DNA of 64,000 nt, taken from NCBI RefSeq assembly GCF_947500655.1, contig NZ_CANMSK010000002.1, positions 230,174 through 294,173 of the forward strand. Reading direction: 5' to 3'. Numbering within the stretch: position 1 is the first letter of the stretch; every line of letters begins with the position of its first letter. The notes under the pieces were generated by a model. It searched no databases and had not been told where the DNA came from. It worked only from the letters and a program-made list of their open reading frames with translations. The position numbers and the translations under genes are program-made. Source of the stretch: an uncultured Psychrosphaera sp. (GTDB lineage: Bacteria > Pseudomonadota > Gammaproteobacteria > Enterobacterales > Alteromonadaceae). This document shows, piece by piece, positions 35,363 through 46,670 of the stretch.

Positions 35363-35402
35363 ATGACAACTAAGTTACAAAATAATGGCTAAATGATGAC
35401 AA
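35363..35402 (-). promoter_or_regulatory. Four-half-site Pho box upstream of olsF
   Basis: On the minus strand, TTGTCAT, TAGCCAT, TTGTAAC and TTGTCAT follow each other with 4-base spacers, an exact 11-base period (35402-35363). The outer two match the PhoB half-site CTGTCAT at 6 of 7 positions, the inner two at about 4 of 7. They lie 49-88 bases upstream of the olsF start codon. Confidence 0.65.
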
Positions 35403-35437
35403 GGTATTGAATTGAAGGGTAGAGCCATTCTGTAGTG

Positions 35438-36316
35438 CTAGATTAATTGCTGGGCTAAATAATCCACTAACAATCTTATTTTGGGTGATAAATGACGATT
35501 TTGTGGGTAGATAGCCCAAATGCCTTCATCATTAGCTCGGTAGATATCGAGTAGAGTAACTAGCTTGCCGTTTTTTATATGCTGCTCAACGTAATAGTCT
35601 GGCAATTGCACTATACCTAAGCCTTTTAATGCTGCGTCGGTAAGACCATAACCACTGTTATAGCGTAGCTTACCAGTGACTCTTACATTTCTTTCTTTGC
35701 CGGCTTCTTTAAAATGCCAATAATCTAAGGTACCCAATAAACAACTGTGCTTGTTTAGTTCAGCTATTGAATGTGCGGTTCCGTATTTATTAAGGTAAGC
35801 AGGTGAGGCACAAACAAAATTGGTTCGTTGGGCTAATTTTCTTGCCATCATGGAAGAGTCAGTTAATTTCCCTAAGCGAATTGCCAAGTCGTAACCTTCT
35901 TCTACTAAATCGACTTTAAGATTGCTTAAGTTGACGGTGACTTCTACATCCGGATACTTAACCATAAAGTTATTAAGTAAAGGCAGTATTTGCTTTTCAC
36001 CGTAAGTCACGGGTGCCGTGAGTTTAATTTTCCCTTGAGGTTTGGACTGCAAGTTAGTGACGGCACGCTCAGCTGCATCTAAACCGTCGAGCACACTGCG
36101 GCAGTGTTGATAAAACACTCGACCTTCTTCCGTTAAAGATACCTTGCGAGTGGTTCGATAAAACAGTTTGATATTAAGGCGTTGTTCTAACGCGCTTATC
36201 TGACGACTTACTTGCGCTGTAGAGATCACCATCTTTTTTGCTGCTAATGTGAAGCTCTCATTTTCAGCCACATTTACAAATTCGCTAATACCTTCCCATT
36301 GCATATTGTTACTCAT
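35438..36316 (-). CDS. LysR-family transcriptional regulator
   Basis: The 292-aa protein has the LysR HTH (FVNVAENESFTLAAKKMVISTAQVSRQISALEQRLNIKLFYRTTRKVSLTEEG, residues 13-65) and a substrate-binding domain starting near residue 90 (GKIKLTAPVTYGEKQILPLLNNF). It is transcribed divergently from adhC-fghA with 148 bases between, the common arrangement for LysR regulators of glutathione-dependent formaldehyde oxidation. It is therefore the likely regulator of that pair; the inducer is not shown. Confidence 0.9.
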   Translation of the reverse strand: MSNNMQWEGISEFVNVAENESFTLAAKKMVISTAQVSRQISALEQRLNIKLFYRTTRKVSLTEEGRVFYQHCRSVLDGLDAAERAVTNLQSKPQGKIKLTAPVTYGEKQILPLLNNFMVKYPDVEVTVNLSNLKVDLVEEGYDLAIRLGKLTDSSMMARKLAQRTNFVCASPAYLNKYGTAHSIAELNKHSCLLGTLDYWHFKEAGKERNVRVTGKLRYNSGYGLTDAALKGLGIVQLPDYYVEQHIKNGKLVTLLDIYRANDEGIWAIYPQNRHLSPKIRLLVDYLAQQLI

Positions 36317-36443
36317 GTGTAAAAGTTATTTGTTTAATTGGTGTATTATCATCATACGGGAAATAAATATAATGAGTAAATAAATTACTTAATATCGACT
36401 GCCATGTTGCACTTACTAGTTCAGTTCAAGTCAGTTGATATAA

Positions 36444-37595
<1,152 letters not shown>

Positions 37596-37699
37596 ATCGC
37601 TTTATAAATATAGCTGTTTATAAATAAAATTTATCTACATTAATTAGTATCCAGCTCCCTTTTTATTCTGGTTAACGGGGGAGCGTTTTGAGGCCTACC

Positions 37700-38539
37700 A
37701 TGATAATTGAGAACATAAGCGAAAATAAGGTATTTGGCGGTTGGAATAAACAATATAGCCATGAATCTAAAACCTTAAATTGTAAAATGCAATTTGCTAT
37801 CTACTTACCACCGCAAGCAGCAAGTGGTGAAAAAGTACCTGTATTGTATTGGCTCTCGGGCTTAACCTGCACCGATGAAAACTTTATGCAAAAAGCGGGC
37901 GCTCAACGCATTGCATCTATGTTAGGTGTGGCAATTGTCGCCCCAGACACTAGCCCACGCGGTGAAGATGTGGCGAATGATGAAGGTTACGACTTAGGTC
38001 AGGGTGCAGGATTTTATGTTAATGCCACTCAAGCGCCTTGGAATCGTCATTATCAAATGTACGATTATGTGGTGAATGAATTACCTGAGTTAGTTGAGTC
38101 GTTATTTCCGGTAACCAGTAAACGCTCAATTTCAGGACATTCAATGGGCGGGCATGGCGCGTTAACTATTGGCATGTTAAACCCTGAACGTTATTGCTCA
38201 ATATCTGCATTTAGTCCTATCTGTAATCCAATTAACTCACCTTGGGGGATCAAGGCATTTACAACTTACTTAGGCGAAGACAAATCAGATTGGAAACAAC
38301 ATGATGCCAGCGAACTAATGAAAGTAGCGACCAAGCTTATACCAACGAAAGTTGATCAAGGTGGTGCTGATAACTTTTTAGCGGAGCAATTAAAGCCGGA
38401 GGTATTAGAGGCTGCTGCAAAAGTGAGTGGTTACCCACTGGAGTTAACCATTCATGATGGTTATGATCATAGCTATTATTTTATCTCGTCGTTTATTGAG
38501 CAGCACATACGTTTTCATGCGGTGCATTTAACTAAGTAA
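37700..38539 (+). CDS. fghA: S-formylglutathione hydrolase
   Basis: ATG 37700 ([19 protein letters not shown]) is chosen because GAGG at 37690-37693 is well placed; a TTG at 37688 would include it. The 279-aa esterase-D-type hydrolase has [24 protein letters not shown], the nucleophile elbow [10 protein letters not shown], a catalytic-Asp segment ([28 protein letters not shown]) and its His. It converts S-formylglutathione to formate and glutathione, completing formaldehyde detoxification with adhC. Confidence 0.95.
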   Translation: MIIENISENKVFGGWNKQYSHESKTLNCKMQFAIYLPPQAASGEKVPVLYWLSGLTCTDENFMQKAGAQRIASMLGVAIVAPDTSPRGEDVANDEGYDLGQGAGFYVNATQAPWNRHYQMYDYVVNELPELVESLFPVTSKRSISGHSMGGHGALTIGMLNPERYCSISAFSPICNPINSPWGIKAFTTYLGEDKSDWKQHDASELMKVATKLIPTKVDQGGADNFLAEQLKPEVLEAAAKVSGYPLELTIHDGYDHSYYFISSFIEQHIRFHAVHLTK

Positions 38540-38623
38540 GAAATAAGCATTCACTGTCGCCTATTTCTTCATCAATAGAGTATTCAATGATGAGGATTAG
38601 GCGACACAGATTCTTCACCTAAA

Positions 38624-40732
38624 TCACAACTCCTGCTTTTCCAATCCTTTTAAGTACTGATATATCTCAAGTTGCGAGCGTAATTTTTTCTTGTTGCCTC
38701 GTTTAACGTAGCTATTGTTTTGTAATTTATCGATTATTCGCGCTTTCATCGTGTCTTTAAATTGTAATTCTAAAATATGAATAATACGTTGAGCTAAAAC
38801 TGGATTAAGTATTGGAACACCAATTTCTATTCTGTCTTGCATATTGCGGCGCATCCAATCTGCAGATGAGATATAAACCTTAGGATCTCCATTGTTATTA
38901 AATACCATCACTCGACTGTGCTCTAAAAAGCGGTCGACTATGCTGATGATTTTAATATTTTCACTTAGGTTTTTAATGTTTGGCATTAACGAGCACATAC
39001 CGCGCACTATGCCACGAATTTTAACCCCTGCTTGGCTCGCTTGATAAAGCTTGTCGATAATATCGGTATCTATCAAGTTGTTCACTTTAAAGGTAACTTC
39101 GCCATGGTGACCTTGTTCTGCTAAAGCAATCTCATTATCTATTAGACCTAAAATTCGTTCTTTAGAATTAACAGGCGATACCATTAAGTGTTTAAAGTTG
39201 TACTGGCGATAAGGCAACTGAATTAACTCAAATACTTTTATCGCTTCTTGAGTTATTACTGGATCGGCAGTGTATAAACTTAAGTCAGTATAAATTTTCG
39301 CGGTGCTTTCGTTAAAGTTACCCGTACCTATATGTGCGTAATGAATTAACTTGGATTGTTCTTCGCGGCTGATCACGCATAACTTAGTGTGTATTTTAAA
39401 GGAAGGGTTACCAAAAATAACTTTTACCCCGGCATTAGTCATGGTTTTCGCCCAGGCTATATTTGCTTGTTCATCAAACCTTGCTCTTAATTCCATGACC
39501 ACAGTAACCATTTTACCGTTATCCACTGCATCAATAAGTGAGCTGACTATGCGTGAGTTTTTCGCTATGCGGTACATGGTAATTCGAATGTGTTTTACCT
39601 CAGGGTCAAATGCTGCCTGACGAACAAATTCAGTAAAATGTAAAAAACGATGATACGGATAATGTAGCAACACATCATTATGAGCGATGGCGTCAAACAC
39701 GGTATTAAAGTCAGTAAATTGTCTTGAGCTAATTGCCGGTATTTCTTTATTTTCTAAACTACGGCGACCTATATTGGGGAAGCTAATAAAGTCTTTAAAG
39801 TTTCTTATATGACCACCGGCCACAAGGTTGTCGTATGATGAATGTTTTAGTTTCTTCTTCATACTTTTGATCATGTCTTCTGGCATAGCCTCGTCATATA
39901 TGACGCGTACAGGTTCTGCAATTAATCTTTGCTTCATACTGTCTGACATTTTTTCTAAATAACTGTCATCTATTCCTTCATCAATTGAATATTCTGAATC
40001 TCGAGTTACCTTAAATGAATAGGAGTCAATTGAATCAAACTCAACAAAACCTTTAAATATATTTTCTAAAAAAAGTTGTAAAACGTCATCCAATAATAGG
40101 ATTTGTTTAACCTTATTTTCTGACGGTAAAACGATAAAACGAGGCATTTTGTCAGATGGTAATTCTATAGTGGCATATTGCGTTGGCTTTTCATCTCGAT
40201 ATAAACCGACATAAAAGTAGGTGGCAGAGTCATTAAGTCGACTCATTAAATTCACTTTTTTATCGATTAATATTGGTGCTATATGTCTTAGGACTTTATT
40301 GTCGAAGAAGTCTTTAAGCCAATCTAATTGACGCTCACTCAACTCTGATTTTATAGTTAAATGGATTTTATTTTTACGTAGAACATTAAAAACGCGTTTA
40401 TGAATAGTGTCGAACTTAATTGCCATTTGAGCAATTTTTTCATTAATATCGGCCATTACTTGTGAGTACTGTTCGGCCTTTTCAAGCTGACCACTGTTTT
40501 TATAAATAAGAATTTTACGACGAACACTGGCCACTCTTACTCGATAAAATTCATCCATATTACTGGAATAAATTCCTAAGAAACGGATACGTTCAATAAT
40601 AGGATTTTTCGCATCATCGGCTTCTTGTAAGACTCGCTCATTAAAAGACAGCCAACTTAATTCTTTGGAAAAGTACATTAATTCGTTCTCTGGATTAGTG
40701 TCTAATACTGAAGCGTCTACTGGTAATGTCAT
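38624..40732 (-). CDS. ppk1: Polyphosphate kinase 1
   Basis: The 702-aa protein is the normal PPK1 length, with the N-terminal FSKELSWLSFNERVLQEA, SSNMDEFYRVRVASVRR, and paired PLD-like motifs in the C-terminal half including the phosphorylated His in FKIHTKLCVISR and the IGTGNFNESTAKIYTD segment. It reversibly polymerises the gamma phosphate of ATP into polyphosphate. No Pho box was seen in the 130 bases upstream, unlike olsF. ppx lies 5 kb away on the same strand rather than in one operon. Confidence 0.96.
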   Translation of the reverse strand: MTLPVDASVLDTNPENELMYFSKELSWLSFNERVLQEADDAKNPIIERIRFLGIYSSNMDEFYRVRVASVRRKILIYKNSGQLEKAEQYSQVMADINEKIAQMAIKFDTIHKRVFNVLRKNKIHLTIKSELSERQLDWLKDFFDNKVLRHIAPILIDKKVNLMSRLNDSATYFYVGLYRDEKPTQYATIELPSDKMPRFIVLPSENKVKQILLLDDVLQLFLENIFKGFVEFDSIDSYSFKVTRDSEYSIDEGIDDSYLEKMSDSMKQRLIAEPVRVIYDEAMPEDMIKSMKKKLKHSSYDNLVAGGHIRNFKDFISFPNIGRRSLENKEIPAISSRQFTDFNTVFDAIAHNDVLLHYPYHRFLHFTEFVRQAAFDPEVKHIRITMYRIAKNSRIVSSLIDAVDNGKMVTVVMELRARFDEQANIAWAKTMTNAGVKVIFGNPSFKIHTKLCVISREEQSKLIHYAHIGTGNFNESTAKIYTDLSLYTADPVITQEAIKVFELIQLPYRQYNFKHLMVSPVNSKERILGLIDNEIALAEQGHHGEVTFKVNNLIDTDIIDKLYQASQAGVKIRGIVRGMCSLMPNIKNLSENIKIISIVDRFLEHSRVMVFNNNGDPKVYISSADWMRRNMQDRIEIGVPILNPVLAQRIIHILELQFKDTMKARIIDKLQNNSYVKRGNKKKLRSQLEIYQYLKGLEKQEL

Positions 40733-40816
40733 GCGTTTTTCAAATTATTGAGAATAGCTAATTTCAGTATATTTAACTTATATTTCAAAATTGTGAAAAA
40801 CAATATTAGAGCATAA

Positions 40817-40842
40817 AAAAAGACAGCAATTGCTGTCTTTTA
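40817..40842. terminator. Intrinsic terminator, AAAAGACAGCA/TGCTGTCTTTT
   Basis: AAAAGACAGCA (40818-40828) pairs with TGCTGTCTTTT (40831-40841). It serves the minus-strand GNAT/fre/ferredoxin/ubiD genes that end at 40863. Confidence 0.8.
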
Positions 40843-40862
40843 AGATTAGCAGATAAAGTGTA

Positions 40863-41345
40863 CTAAATAACTTTTTCCCAAAAAATAGCTTTGCCCATTT
40901 CTGGATCTAATTCGTAGCCAGAAAATCCAAATTTGGTATATGAATTTTGTGCAACTTTGTTTCCTTCCAAAACTTCTAAAGTAATTTTACAAGCACCACG
41001 TTCTTTAGCCACTGACTCTACTTTTTCCATCATTTTAGTGCTCAGTCCTAAACCTCGAAACTCACTATCAACTGTTACGTCGTGCATGTTAATAATAGGT
41101 TTACACTTAAAAGTAGAGAAACATTGAAAGCAATTGATCAGCCCAGCTGGCTTGCCACCGACATAACATAAAACAGTAAAGGCATTTGGCGTTTGATTTA
41201 ATGCTGCTACTAAGTTTTGCTGTGTATGCTCAGACAAAGCTTCTGCACCGCCCATAGGATCTAAAGCATAACCATTTAGTAAAGACACTAAATCCTGAGC
41301 ATGTTGTGGATTAGTGTAATTAGCGAGTAATATTTCAATAGACAT
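40863..41345 (-). CDS. GNAT-family N-acetyltransferase
   Basis: The start is taken at ATG 41345 (MSIEILLANYTNPQHAQDLVSLL), giving 160 aa; the upstream reading overlaps fre. The protein has the GNAT core: TVDSEFRGLGLSTKMMEKV (acetyl-CoA loop R-G-x-G-L), the KITLEVLEGNKVAQNSYTKFGF beta-bulge segment and CYVGGKPAGLINCF. The substrate is unknown. It begins 19 bases after fre and probably belongs to the same transcript. Confidence 0.86.
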   Translation of the reverse strand: MSIEILLANYTNPQHAQDLVSLLNGYALDPMGGAEALSEHTQQNLVAALNQTPNAFTVLCYVGGKPAGLINCFQCFSTFKCKPIINMHDVTVDSEFRGLGLSTKMMEKVESVAKERGACKITLEVLEGNKVAQNSYTKFGFSGYELDPEMGKAIFWEKVI

Positions 41346-41364
41346 AAAAAGGCTCTTTAATAAG

Positions 41365-42063
41365 TTAAATAAAGGCGAATGCATCCGCATAAATATGTTG
41401 TTTAATTGCGCCGTGCTTAATAAAGTCTTCTCTAGCAATACCGGCCATTTTAAATGGTCCTGCTAGATAAATATCATACGCTTCTAAGCTGGTTATATCG
41501 TCCATTACGGCTTTATGCACATAACCTGTTTTACCTTTCCAGCTAGACGTTGGATTTTCTACCACAGGAATAAAAGTAAAGTTAGCATGGCTGGCAGCAA
41601 CCGCTTCTATTTCACTTTTAGCATAAAGTGCAGATTCATCACCAACTCCCCAGTAAAACAAAACAGGAATAGTAGATTTTATATGTGCTAGATGATCAGC
41701 AATTGATTTTGTATAAGAGAATCCAGTCCCACCAGCCATTAATATAATTGGACGTTCTGACTCATGTTGCAAAAATGCATCACCTAAACCAATTTCTAAA
41801 ATAATTTCACGATTAACCGACATATGATCAAGCGCGCCGCGCGGATATGAATCGTCTGGTCCTGCACCTATATGCAATTCAATTAACTCAGCATTTGGCG
41901 CTGATGCAATTGAGAAGACACGCTTATCTTCTTCTGACAATACAATTTGTAAGTACTGACCAGCTTTAAACTCAGCTGGAATTAAAGGTTTTAATTTAAC
42001 AATGTTAACAATATCGGTAGCCGCTTCAATTGATACAACTTCGGCTAAAATAGTTTGTGGCAT
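41365..42063 (-). CDS. fre: NAD(P)H-flavin reductase (Fre/LuxG family)
   Basis: The 232-aa ferredoxin-reductase-like protein has RVFSIASAPNAELIELHI (R-x-x-S flavin motif, about residue 48), GGTGFSYTKSIADHL and VLFYWGVGDESALYAKSEI for NAD(P)H, and a C-terminal HIYADAFAF. Fre reduces free flavins and can feed ferric reductases or UbiD/UbiX-linked prenyl-FMN chemistry. Association of fre with ubiD is common in gammaproteobacteria. A ferredoxin gene (12-base gap) is inserted between it and ubiD here. Confidence 0.92.
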   Translation of the reverse strand: MPQTILAEVVSIEAATDIVNIVKLKPLIPAEFKAGQYLQIVLSEEDKRVFSIASAPNAELIELHIGAGPDDSYPRGALDHMSVNREIILEIGLGDAFLQHESERPIILMAGGTGFSYTKSIADHLAHIKSTIPVLFYWGVGDESALYAKSEIEAVAASHANFTFIPVVENPTSSWKGKTGYVHKAVMDDITSLEAYDIYLAGPFKMAGIAREDFIKHGAIKQHIYADAFAFI

Positions 42064-42075
42064 GTTATTTTCTCT

Positions 42076-42357
42076 TTATTTAATAAACGGATGATGTAAG
42101 GTCATATCCGTTTTTGGATAGCCAATACATGCATAGGTATACTTTTGTCCGTCGTCGGCTTGAGTTAATAATGTGGCTTCATCTCTGTCACCATAACTCA
42201 CTTCACCGTCAATTGTCTTACATACACACGAAGTACATACACCTTGGCGACAACGATATGGAAATCCTATTTTACTGCGTTCGGCCGCCTCTAAAATAGT
42301 TTCGCCTTCATTAACTTCAAACTCAATTCCGCTTGGTTTTATCGTTATCTTGGTCAC
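42076..42357 (-). CDS. [2Fe-2S] plant-type ferredoxin
   Basis: The 93-aa ferredoxin has CRQGVCTSCVCKTIDGEVSYG and later YTYACIGYPKTD, giving the four cluster ligands (C-x4-C-x2-C plus one distal Cys); a further Cys follows the third ligand. It lies between ubiD (35-base gap) and fre (12-base gap). An electron-transfer link between the reductase and an unidentified oxygenase is possible; in some xenobiotic clusters the two are fused. Confidence 0.92.
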   Translation of the reverse strand: MTKITIKPSGIEFEVNEGETILEAAERSKIGFPYRCRQGVCTSCVCKTIDGEVSYGDRDEATLLTQADDGQKYTYACIGYPKTDMTLHHPFIK

Positions 42358-42392
42358 AGTTTATCCTTTGTCTGTTGCGTTACTTGGTGTAT

Positions 42393-43868
42393 TTACTCTG
42401 GCAGTGGAATTCCTAATTCATCCCAAATGTCATCGACTCGGCTTTTTACTTCCTCTGTCATAACGATTGGTTCACCCCATTCTCTGTCTGTTTCACCCTG
42501 CCATTTATTGGTAGCGTCCATTCCCATTTTAGAACCTAATCCAGAAACTGGAGAAGCAAAGTCTAAATAGTCGATAGGTGTGTTTTCAATTAAAACTGTA
42601 TCACGAGAAGGGTCCATGCGGGTAGTGATTGCCCACATAACATCTTCCCAGTTACGCGCATCAACATCGTCGTCACATACAATAACAAACTTAGTGTACA
42701 TAAACTGGCGTAAAAATGACCACACCCCCATCATCACGCGCTTAGCATGACCGGGATATTGTTTTTTTATTGTCACGACAGCCATACGATATGAACAACC
42801 TTCTGGCGGTAAATAGAAGTCGACAATTTCTGGATATTGTTTCTGAATTAACGGCACAAATACTTCATTTAATGCCACACCTAAAATAGCGGGTTCATCT
42901 GGTGGACGGCCAGTATAAGTGCTGTGATAAATAGGGTCTTTTCTGTGAGTAATATGAGTAACAGTAAATACTGGGAACTCTTCTACTTCATTGTAATAAC
43001 CAGTATGGTCGCCATAAGGCCCTTCTGGTGCAGTTTCCGCAGGATCTAAATATCCTTCCAAAACAAACTCGGCTGAGGCTGGAACTTGTAAATCGTTAGA
43101 AATACATTTAACCACTTCTGTTTTATCACCACGTAATAAACCAGCAAAACCATATTCTGATAAGGTATCTGGCACTGGTGTTACTGCACCCAAAATAGTG
43201 GCAGGGTCGGCACCAAGTGCAACGGCAACTGGGTATTTTTCACCTGGGTTCGATTTCTTAAACTCTGCAAAATCTAACGCACCACCACGATGAGATAACC
43301 AACGCATGATCAGTTTATTTTTGGCTAATAATTGTTGACGATAAATTCCTAAATTTTGACGAGGTTTATTTGGCCCTTTAGTGACAGTTAATCCCCAAGT
43401 TACTAATGGCGCAACATCACCCGGCCAACAATGCATAATTGGCAACTTAGTTAAATCAACATCATCACCTTCAATCACTACTTTCTGACAAGGGGCTTTT
43501 TTAACTTCTTTAGGGGATAAATTTAATACTTGTTTAAAAAGTGGCAACTTAGAAAAAGCGTCTTTTAATCCAGCTGGCGGCTCGGGCTCTTTTAAAAACG
43601 CTAAGGTTTCGCCAACACCACGTAATGCCGAAACATCGTCTTGTCCCATGCCCATAGCAACCCGTTTTGGTGTACCAAATAAATTAGCTAATACTGGAAT
43701 ATCAAAACCTTTTGGATTTTCAAATAATAAAGCAGGACCTTTGCCACGCAACGTACGGTCGGCAATTTCAGTCATTTCAAGGTGGGTATCCACTTCTTTA
43801 CTGATCCGAACTAACTCGCCTTGTTGTTCAAGCTGGTCGATGAAATCTCTTAAGTCTTTATATTTCAT
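42393..43868 (-). CDS. ubiD: 4-hydroxy-3-polyprenylbenzoate decarboxylase UbiD
   Basis: The 491-aa protein is full length, beginning [22 protein letters not shown] and containing [41 protein letters not shown], and the catalytic region [24 protein letters not shown]. It uses prenylated FMN to decarboxylate a ubiquinone precursor. It is the first gene of ubiD-ferredoxin-fre-GNAT; no ubiX lies in the window. Confidence 0.95.
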   Translation of the reverse strand: MKYKDLRDFIDQLEQQGELVRISKEVDTHLEMTEIADRTLRGKGPALLFENPKGFDIPVLANLFGTPKRVAMGMGQDDVSALRGVGETLAFLKEPEPPAGLKDAFSKLPLFKQVLNLSPKEVKKAPCQKVVIEGDDVDLTKLPIMHCWPGDVAPLVTWGLTVTKGPNKPRQNLGIYRQQLLAKNKLIMRWLSHRGGALDFAEFKKSNPGEKYPVAVALGADPATILGAVTPVPDTLSEYGFAGLLRGDKTEVVKCISNDLQVPASAEFVLEGYLDPAETAPEGPYGDHTGYYNEVEEFPVFTVTHITHRKDPIYHSTYTGRPPDEPAILGVALNEVFVPLIQKQYPEIVDFYLPPEGCSYRMAVVTIKKQYPGHAKRVMMGVWSFLRQFMYTKFVIVCDDDVDARNWEDVMWAITTRMDPSRDTVLIENTPIDYLDFASPVSGLGSKMGMDATNKWQGETDREWGEPIVMTEEVKSRVDDIWDELGIPLPE

Positions 43869-43929
43869 TTAAACACTTCTTTAATCGCTGGGTTTATTAA
43901 TGTAATTGGTATAACACCCATATATTAAA

Positions 43930-43953
43930 AAACCCCAAGCTAAGTTGGGGTTT
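43930..43953 (-). terminator. Terminator of rho
   Basis: AAACCCCAA/TTGGGGTTT, a 9-bp stem with a 6-base loop, is followed on the minus strand by a T-run. It lies 23 bases after the rho stop. Confidence 0.85.
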
Positions 43954-43975
43954 CATATTTTCAACCTAGTGGTTG

Positions 43976-45241
43976 TTAACCTTTTTGTCGCTTCATTGCT
44001 TCAAAAAACTCTTCGTTGGTTTTGGTCATTCCTAATTTATCAATTAAGAACTCCATTGCTTCAACTTCTTGCATAGGGTTAATGATTTTACGAAGTATCC
44101 ACATTTTCTGTAGTTCTTCTTTAGACGTCATTAACTCTTCACGGCGAGTACCAGAACGATTGAAATCGATAGCTGGGAATACACGGCGTTCTGCAATCTT
44201 ACGATTTAAGTGCAGTTCCATGTTACCTGTACCTTTAAATTCTTCGTAGATTACTTCGTCCATCTTAGAGCCTGTATCAACTAACGCAGTTGCGATAATA
44301 GTTAAACTACCACCTTCTTCTACGTTACGAGCTGCACCAAAGAAACGTTTTGGTTTATGTAGTGCGTTAGCATCAACACCACCAGTAAGTACCTTACCAG
44401 ATGATGGTATAACTGTATTATACGCACGCGCTAAACGAGTTATTGAGTCAAGTAAGATGACAACATCTTTTTTGTGCTCAACTAAACGCTTGGCTTTCTC
44501 GATAACCATTTCCGCAACTTGTACGTGACGGCTAGCTGGTTCGTCAAACGTTGAAGCTATTACTTCACCTTTAACTAAGCGTTGCATTTCTGTTACTTCT
44601 TCTGGACGTTCGTCTATTAGAAGTACCATTAATATCGCTTCAGGGTGATTAGCCGCAATTGACGTTGCAATGTTTTGCATTAGCATTGTTTTACCCGCTT
44701 TTGGCGGAGCAACAATAAGACCACGTTGGCCGCGGCCAATTGGTGATGCTAAGTCTAAAACACGAGCCGTAATATCTTCCGTTGAACCATTACCACGTTC
44801 CATCGTAAAACGAGACGTTGCATGTAATGGAGTTAAATTTTCAAATAAGATTTTGTTACGAGAGATTTCTGGTTTGTCGTGGTTTACTTGTTCTATTTTC
44901 AATAACGCGAAATAACGTTCTGAATCTTTTGGCGGACGAATAACTCCGTCTATTGAATCACCGGTACGTAAATTAAATCTACGGATTTGACTAGGTGATA
45001 CATAAATATCATCTGGACCGGCTAAATACGACGAATCAGCTGATCGCAAAAAGCCAAAGCCATCTTGCAGTATTTCTAAAACACCGTCACCGTGGATGGA
45101 TTCACCACCTTTGGCATGTCTTTTTAAAATGGAGAAAATTATGTCTTGCTTGCGCAGACGGGCCATATTTTCTAAACCCATAGTCTCAGCTAAATTGACC
45201 AATTCGCTAATAGGCTTACTTTTTAGTTCTCTTAAATACAT
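43976..45241 (-). CDS. rho: Transcription termination factor Rho
   Basis: ATG 45241 ([36 protein letters not shown]) matches the E. coli start region; the longer frame to 45319 adds 26 residues unlike any Rho. The 421-aa hexameric helicase has the RNA-binding cold-shock-like domain ([13 protein letters not shown]), Walker [16 protein letters not shown]-loop and R-loop ([25 protein letters not shown]). It stops transcription at Rho-dependent sites. Confidence 0.97.
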   Translation of the reverse strand: MYLRELKSKPISELVNLAETMGLENMARLRKQDIIFSILKRHAKGGESIHGDGVLEILQDGFGFLRSADSSYLAGPDDIYVSPSQIRRFNLRTGDSIDGVIRPPKDSERYFALLKIEQVNHDKPEISRNKILFENLTPLHATSRFTMERGNGSTEDITARVLDLASPIGRGQRGLIVAPPKAGKTMLMQNIATSIAANHPEAILMVLLIDERPEEVTEMQRLVKGEVIASTFDEPASRHVQVAEMVIEKAKRLVEHKKDVVILLDSITRLARAYNTVIPSSGKVLTGGVDANALHKPKRFFGAARNVEEGGSLTIIATALVDTGSKMDEVIYEEFKGTGNMELHLNRKIAERRVFPAIDFNRSGTRREELMTSKEELQKMWILRKIINPMQEVEAMEFLIDKLGMTKTNEEFFEAMKRQKG

Positions 45242-45528
45242 AGAAGTGTCTTTGTTTTGATGTGGAATTCTGGAGTTATTAATCGGGTATTGTGCAGGAG
45301 TGCACCAAACATGAGACATAAGTTAGCAGCATTTTTAACCAGGGTAAAGGTTAGAAGTCGACAAAATGCAATTAAATTCACTTTTTTGCTAAATAAACGC
45401 CATAACGAGAGAGTAAAGGCGTAATTTTGTCCATCCAAAGATTAATTTCTAACTCATATCATTTGTGTATCGATCTCACAGGGCTAATCGGTTAGAGTAA
45501 ATTTCACTCATACATTCAAACTTCCATT

Positions 45529-46656
45529 ATGAACACACAAAATTGGACTAACTGGCAAAGAGCGGTAATAAAAGTAGGTAGCGCATTAATTGCACCAAAT
45601 GGTGATCAAGTTAGCGACCAGTATATTTTACCTATCGCACAATTCATTAACGAATCTAGATTAGCGGGCAAAGAAGTGATAATTGTTTCTTCGGGTTCTG
45701 TTGCAGCCGGACGCAATGAAATTAATTGTCATGATCAAGGCGTCACAATTGCAGAAAAGCAAGCGATGGCTGCGGTAGGCCAAGTTAAAATGATGGAAAA
45801 TTGGCAACGCTGCTTTGATGTTAGCTGTGCTCAATTATTGATAACTCACGGTGACCTGAGAGATAGGCGAAGATATGTTAATATAAAAAATACAGTGCGT
45901 GAGTTGCTTATTAATAACATCATCCCAATCATTAATGAGAATGACACTGTGGCAACTCAAGAAATAAAGGTTGGGGATAATGATAACTTAGCTGCTTTGG
46001 TCGCCTTGGTTTCGGATGCCGATGTGTTGTTTATTTGCAGTGATATTGACGGTTTATATGACGCAGATCCAAAAACGAATCGAAATGCTAAGTTACTACC
46101 ATCGGTCGATGCGATAACTAAAGACATATATGCGTTAGCGGGTGATACACAAAATAAAATCGCCACAGGCGGTATGATCACTAAGTTACAGGCCGCTGAA
46201 AAAACCACAAATAACGGTATTAATACTTTTATAGTAAATGGTAAGAATGAAAATACATTTTCTAAGTTGTCGAACAATCAACATGTTGGCACTTGGTTTA
46301 AAGCAGTAAATAATAAAGATTCAGCAAAAAAACAATGGCTACAATACACTCTGCATGCCAGTGGTAAATTAGTCATAGATGAAGGAGCACAAGCAGCATT
46401 GCTGGGCAATGGCGCCTCGTTGTTAGCAAAAGGAATCGTATCCGCACAAGGTGATTTTGTGCGTGGTGATGCGATAGATATAGAGTACAACAATGAAATA
46501 ATTGCCCGAGGATTAAGCCAATATTCTAAAGCAGAGTTGGCATTAATTTTAGGCAAAGACAGTGCAGAATTTGAGTCCATATTAGGTTTTAGGCTCGGTT
46601 CTAAACACACAGAGGAGATCATCCATCGGGATGATCTGGTTTTATTTAATAGCTAG
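45529..46656 (+). CDS. proB: Glutamate 5-kinase
   Basis: The 375-aa protein has an amino-acid-kinase domain (RAVIKVGSALIAPNG, IIVSSGSVAAGRNEI, IPIINENDTV, and GDNDNLAALVA) followed by a C-terminal PUA domain (about 285-370). It catalyses the first step of proline synthesis. proA starts 14 bases later, forming the standard proBA operon. Confidence 0.96.
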   Translation: MNTQNWTNWQRAVIKVGSALIAPNGDQVSDQYILPIAQFINESRLAGKEVIIVSSGSVAAGRNEINCHDQGVTIAEKQAMAAVGQVKMMENWQRCFDVSCAQLLITHGDLRDRRRYVNIKNTVRELLINNIIPIINENDTVATQEIKVGDNDNLAALVALVSDADVLFICSDIDGLYDADPKTNRNAKLLPSVDAITKDIYALAGDTQNKIATGGMITKLQAAEKTTNNGINTFIVNGKNENTFSKLSNNQHVGTWFKAVNNKDSAKKQWLQYTLHASGKLVIDEGAQAALLGNGASLLAKGIVSAQGDFVRGDAIDIEYNNEIIARGLSQYSKAELALILGKDSAEFESILGFRLGSKHTEEIIHRDDLVLFNS

Positions 46657-46670
46657 ATAAGGAACACAGA

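Noticed and set aside
40733..40862. Pho box upstream of ppk1
   Set aside because: No CTGTCAT-like half-sites with 11-base spacing were found in the gap.
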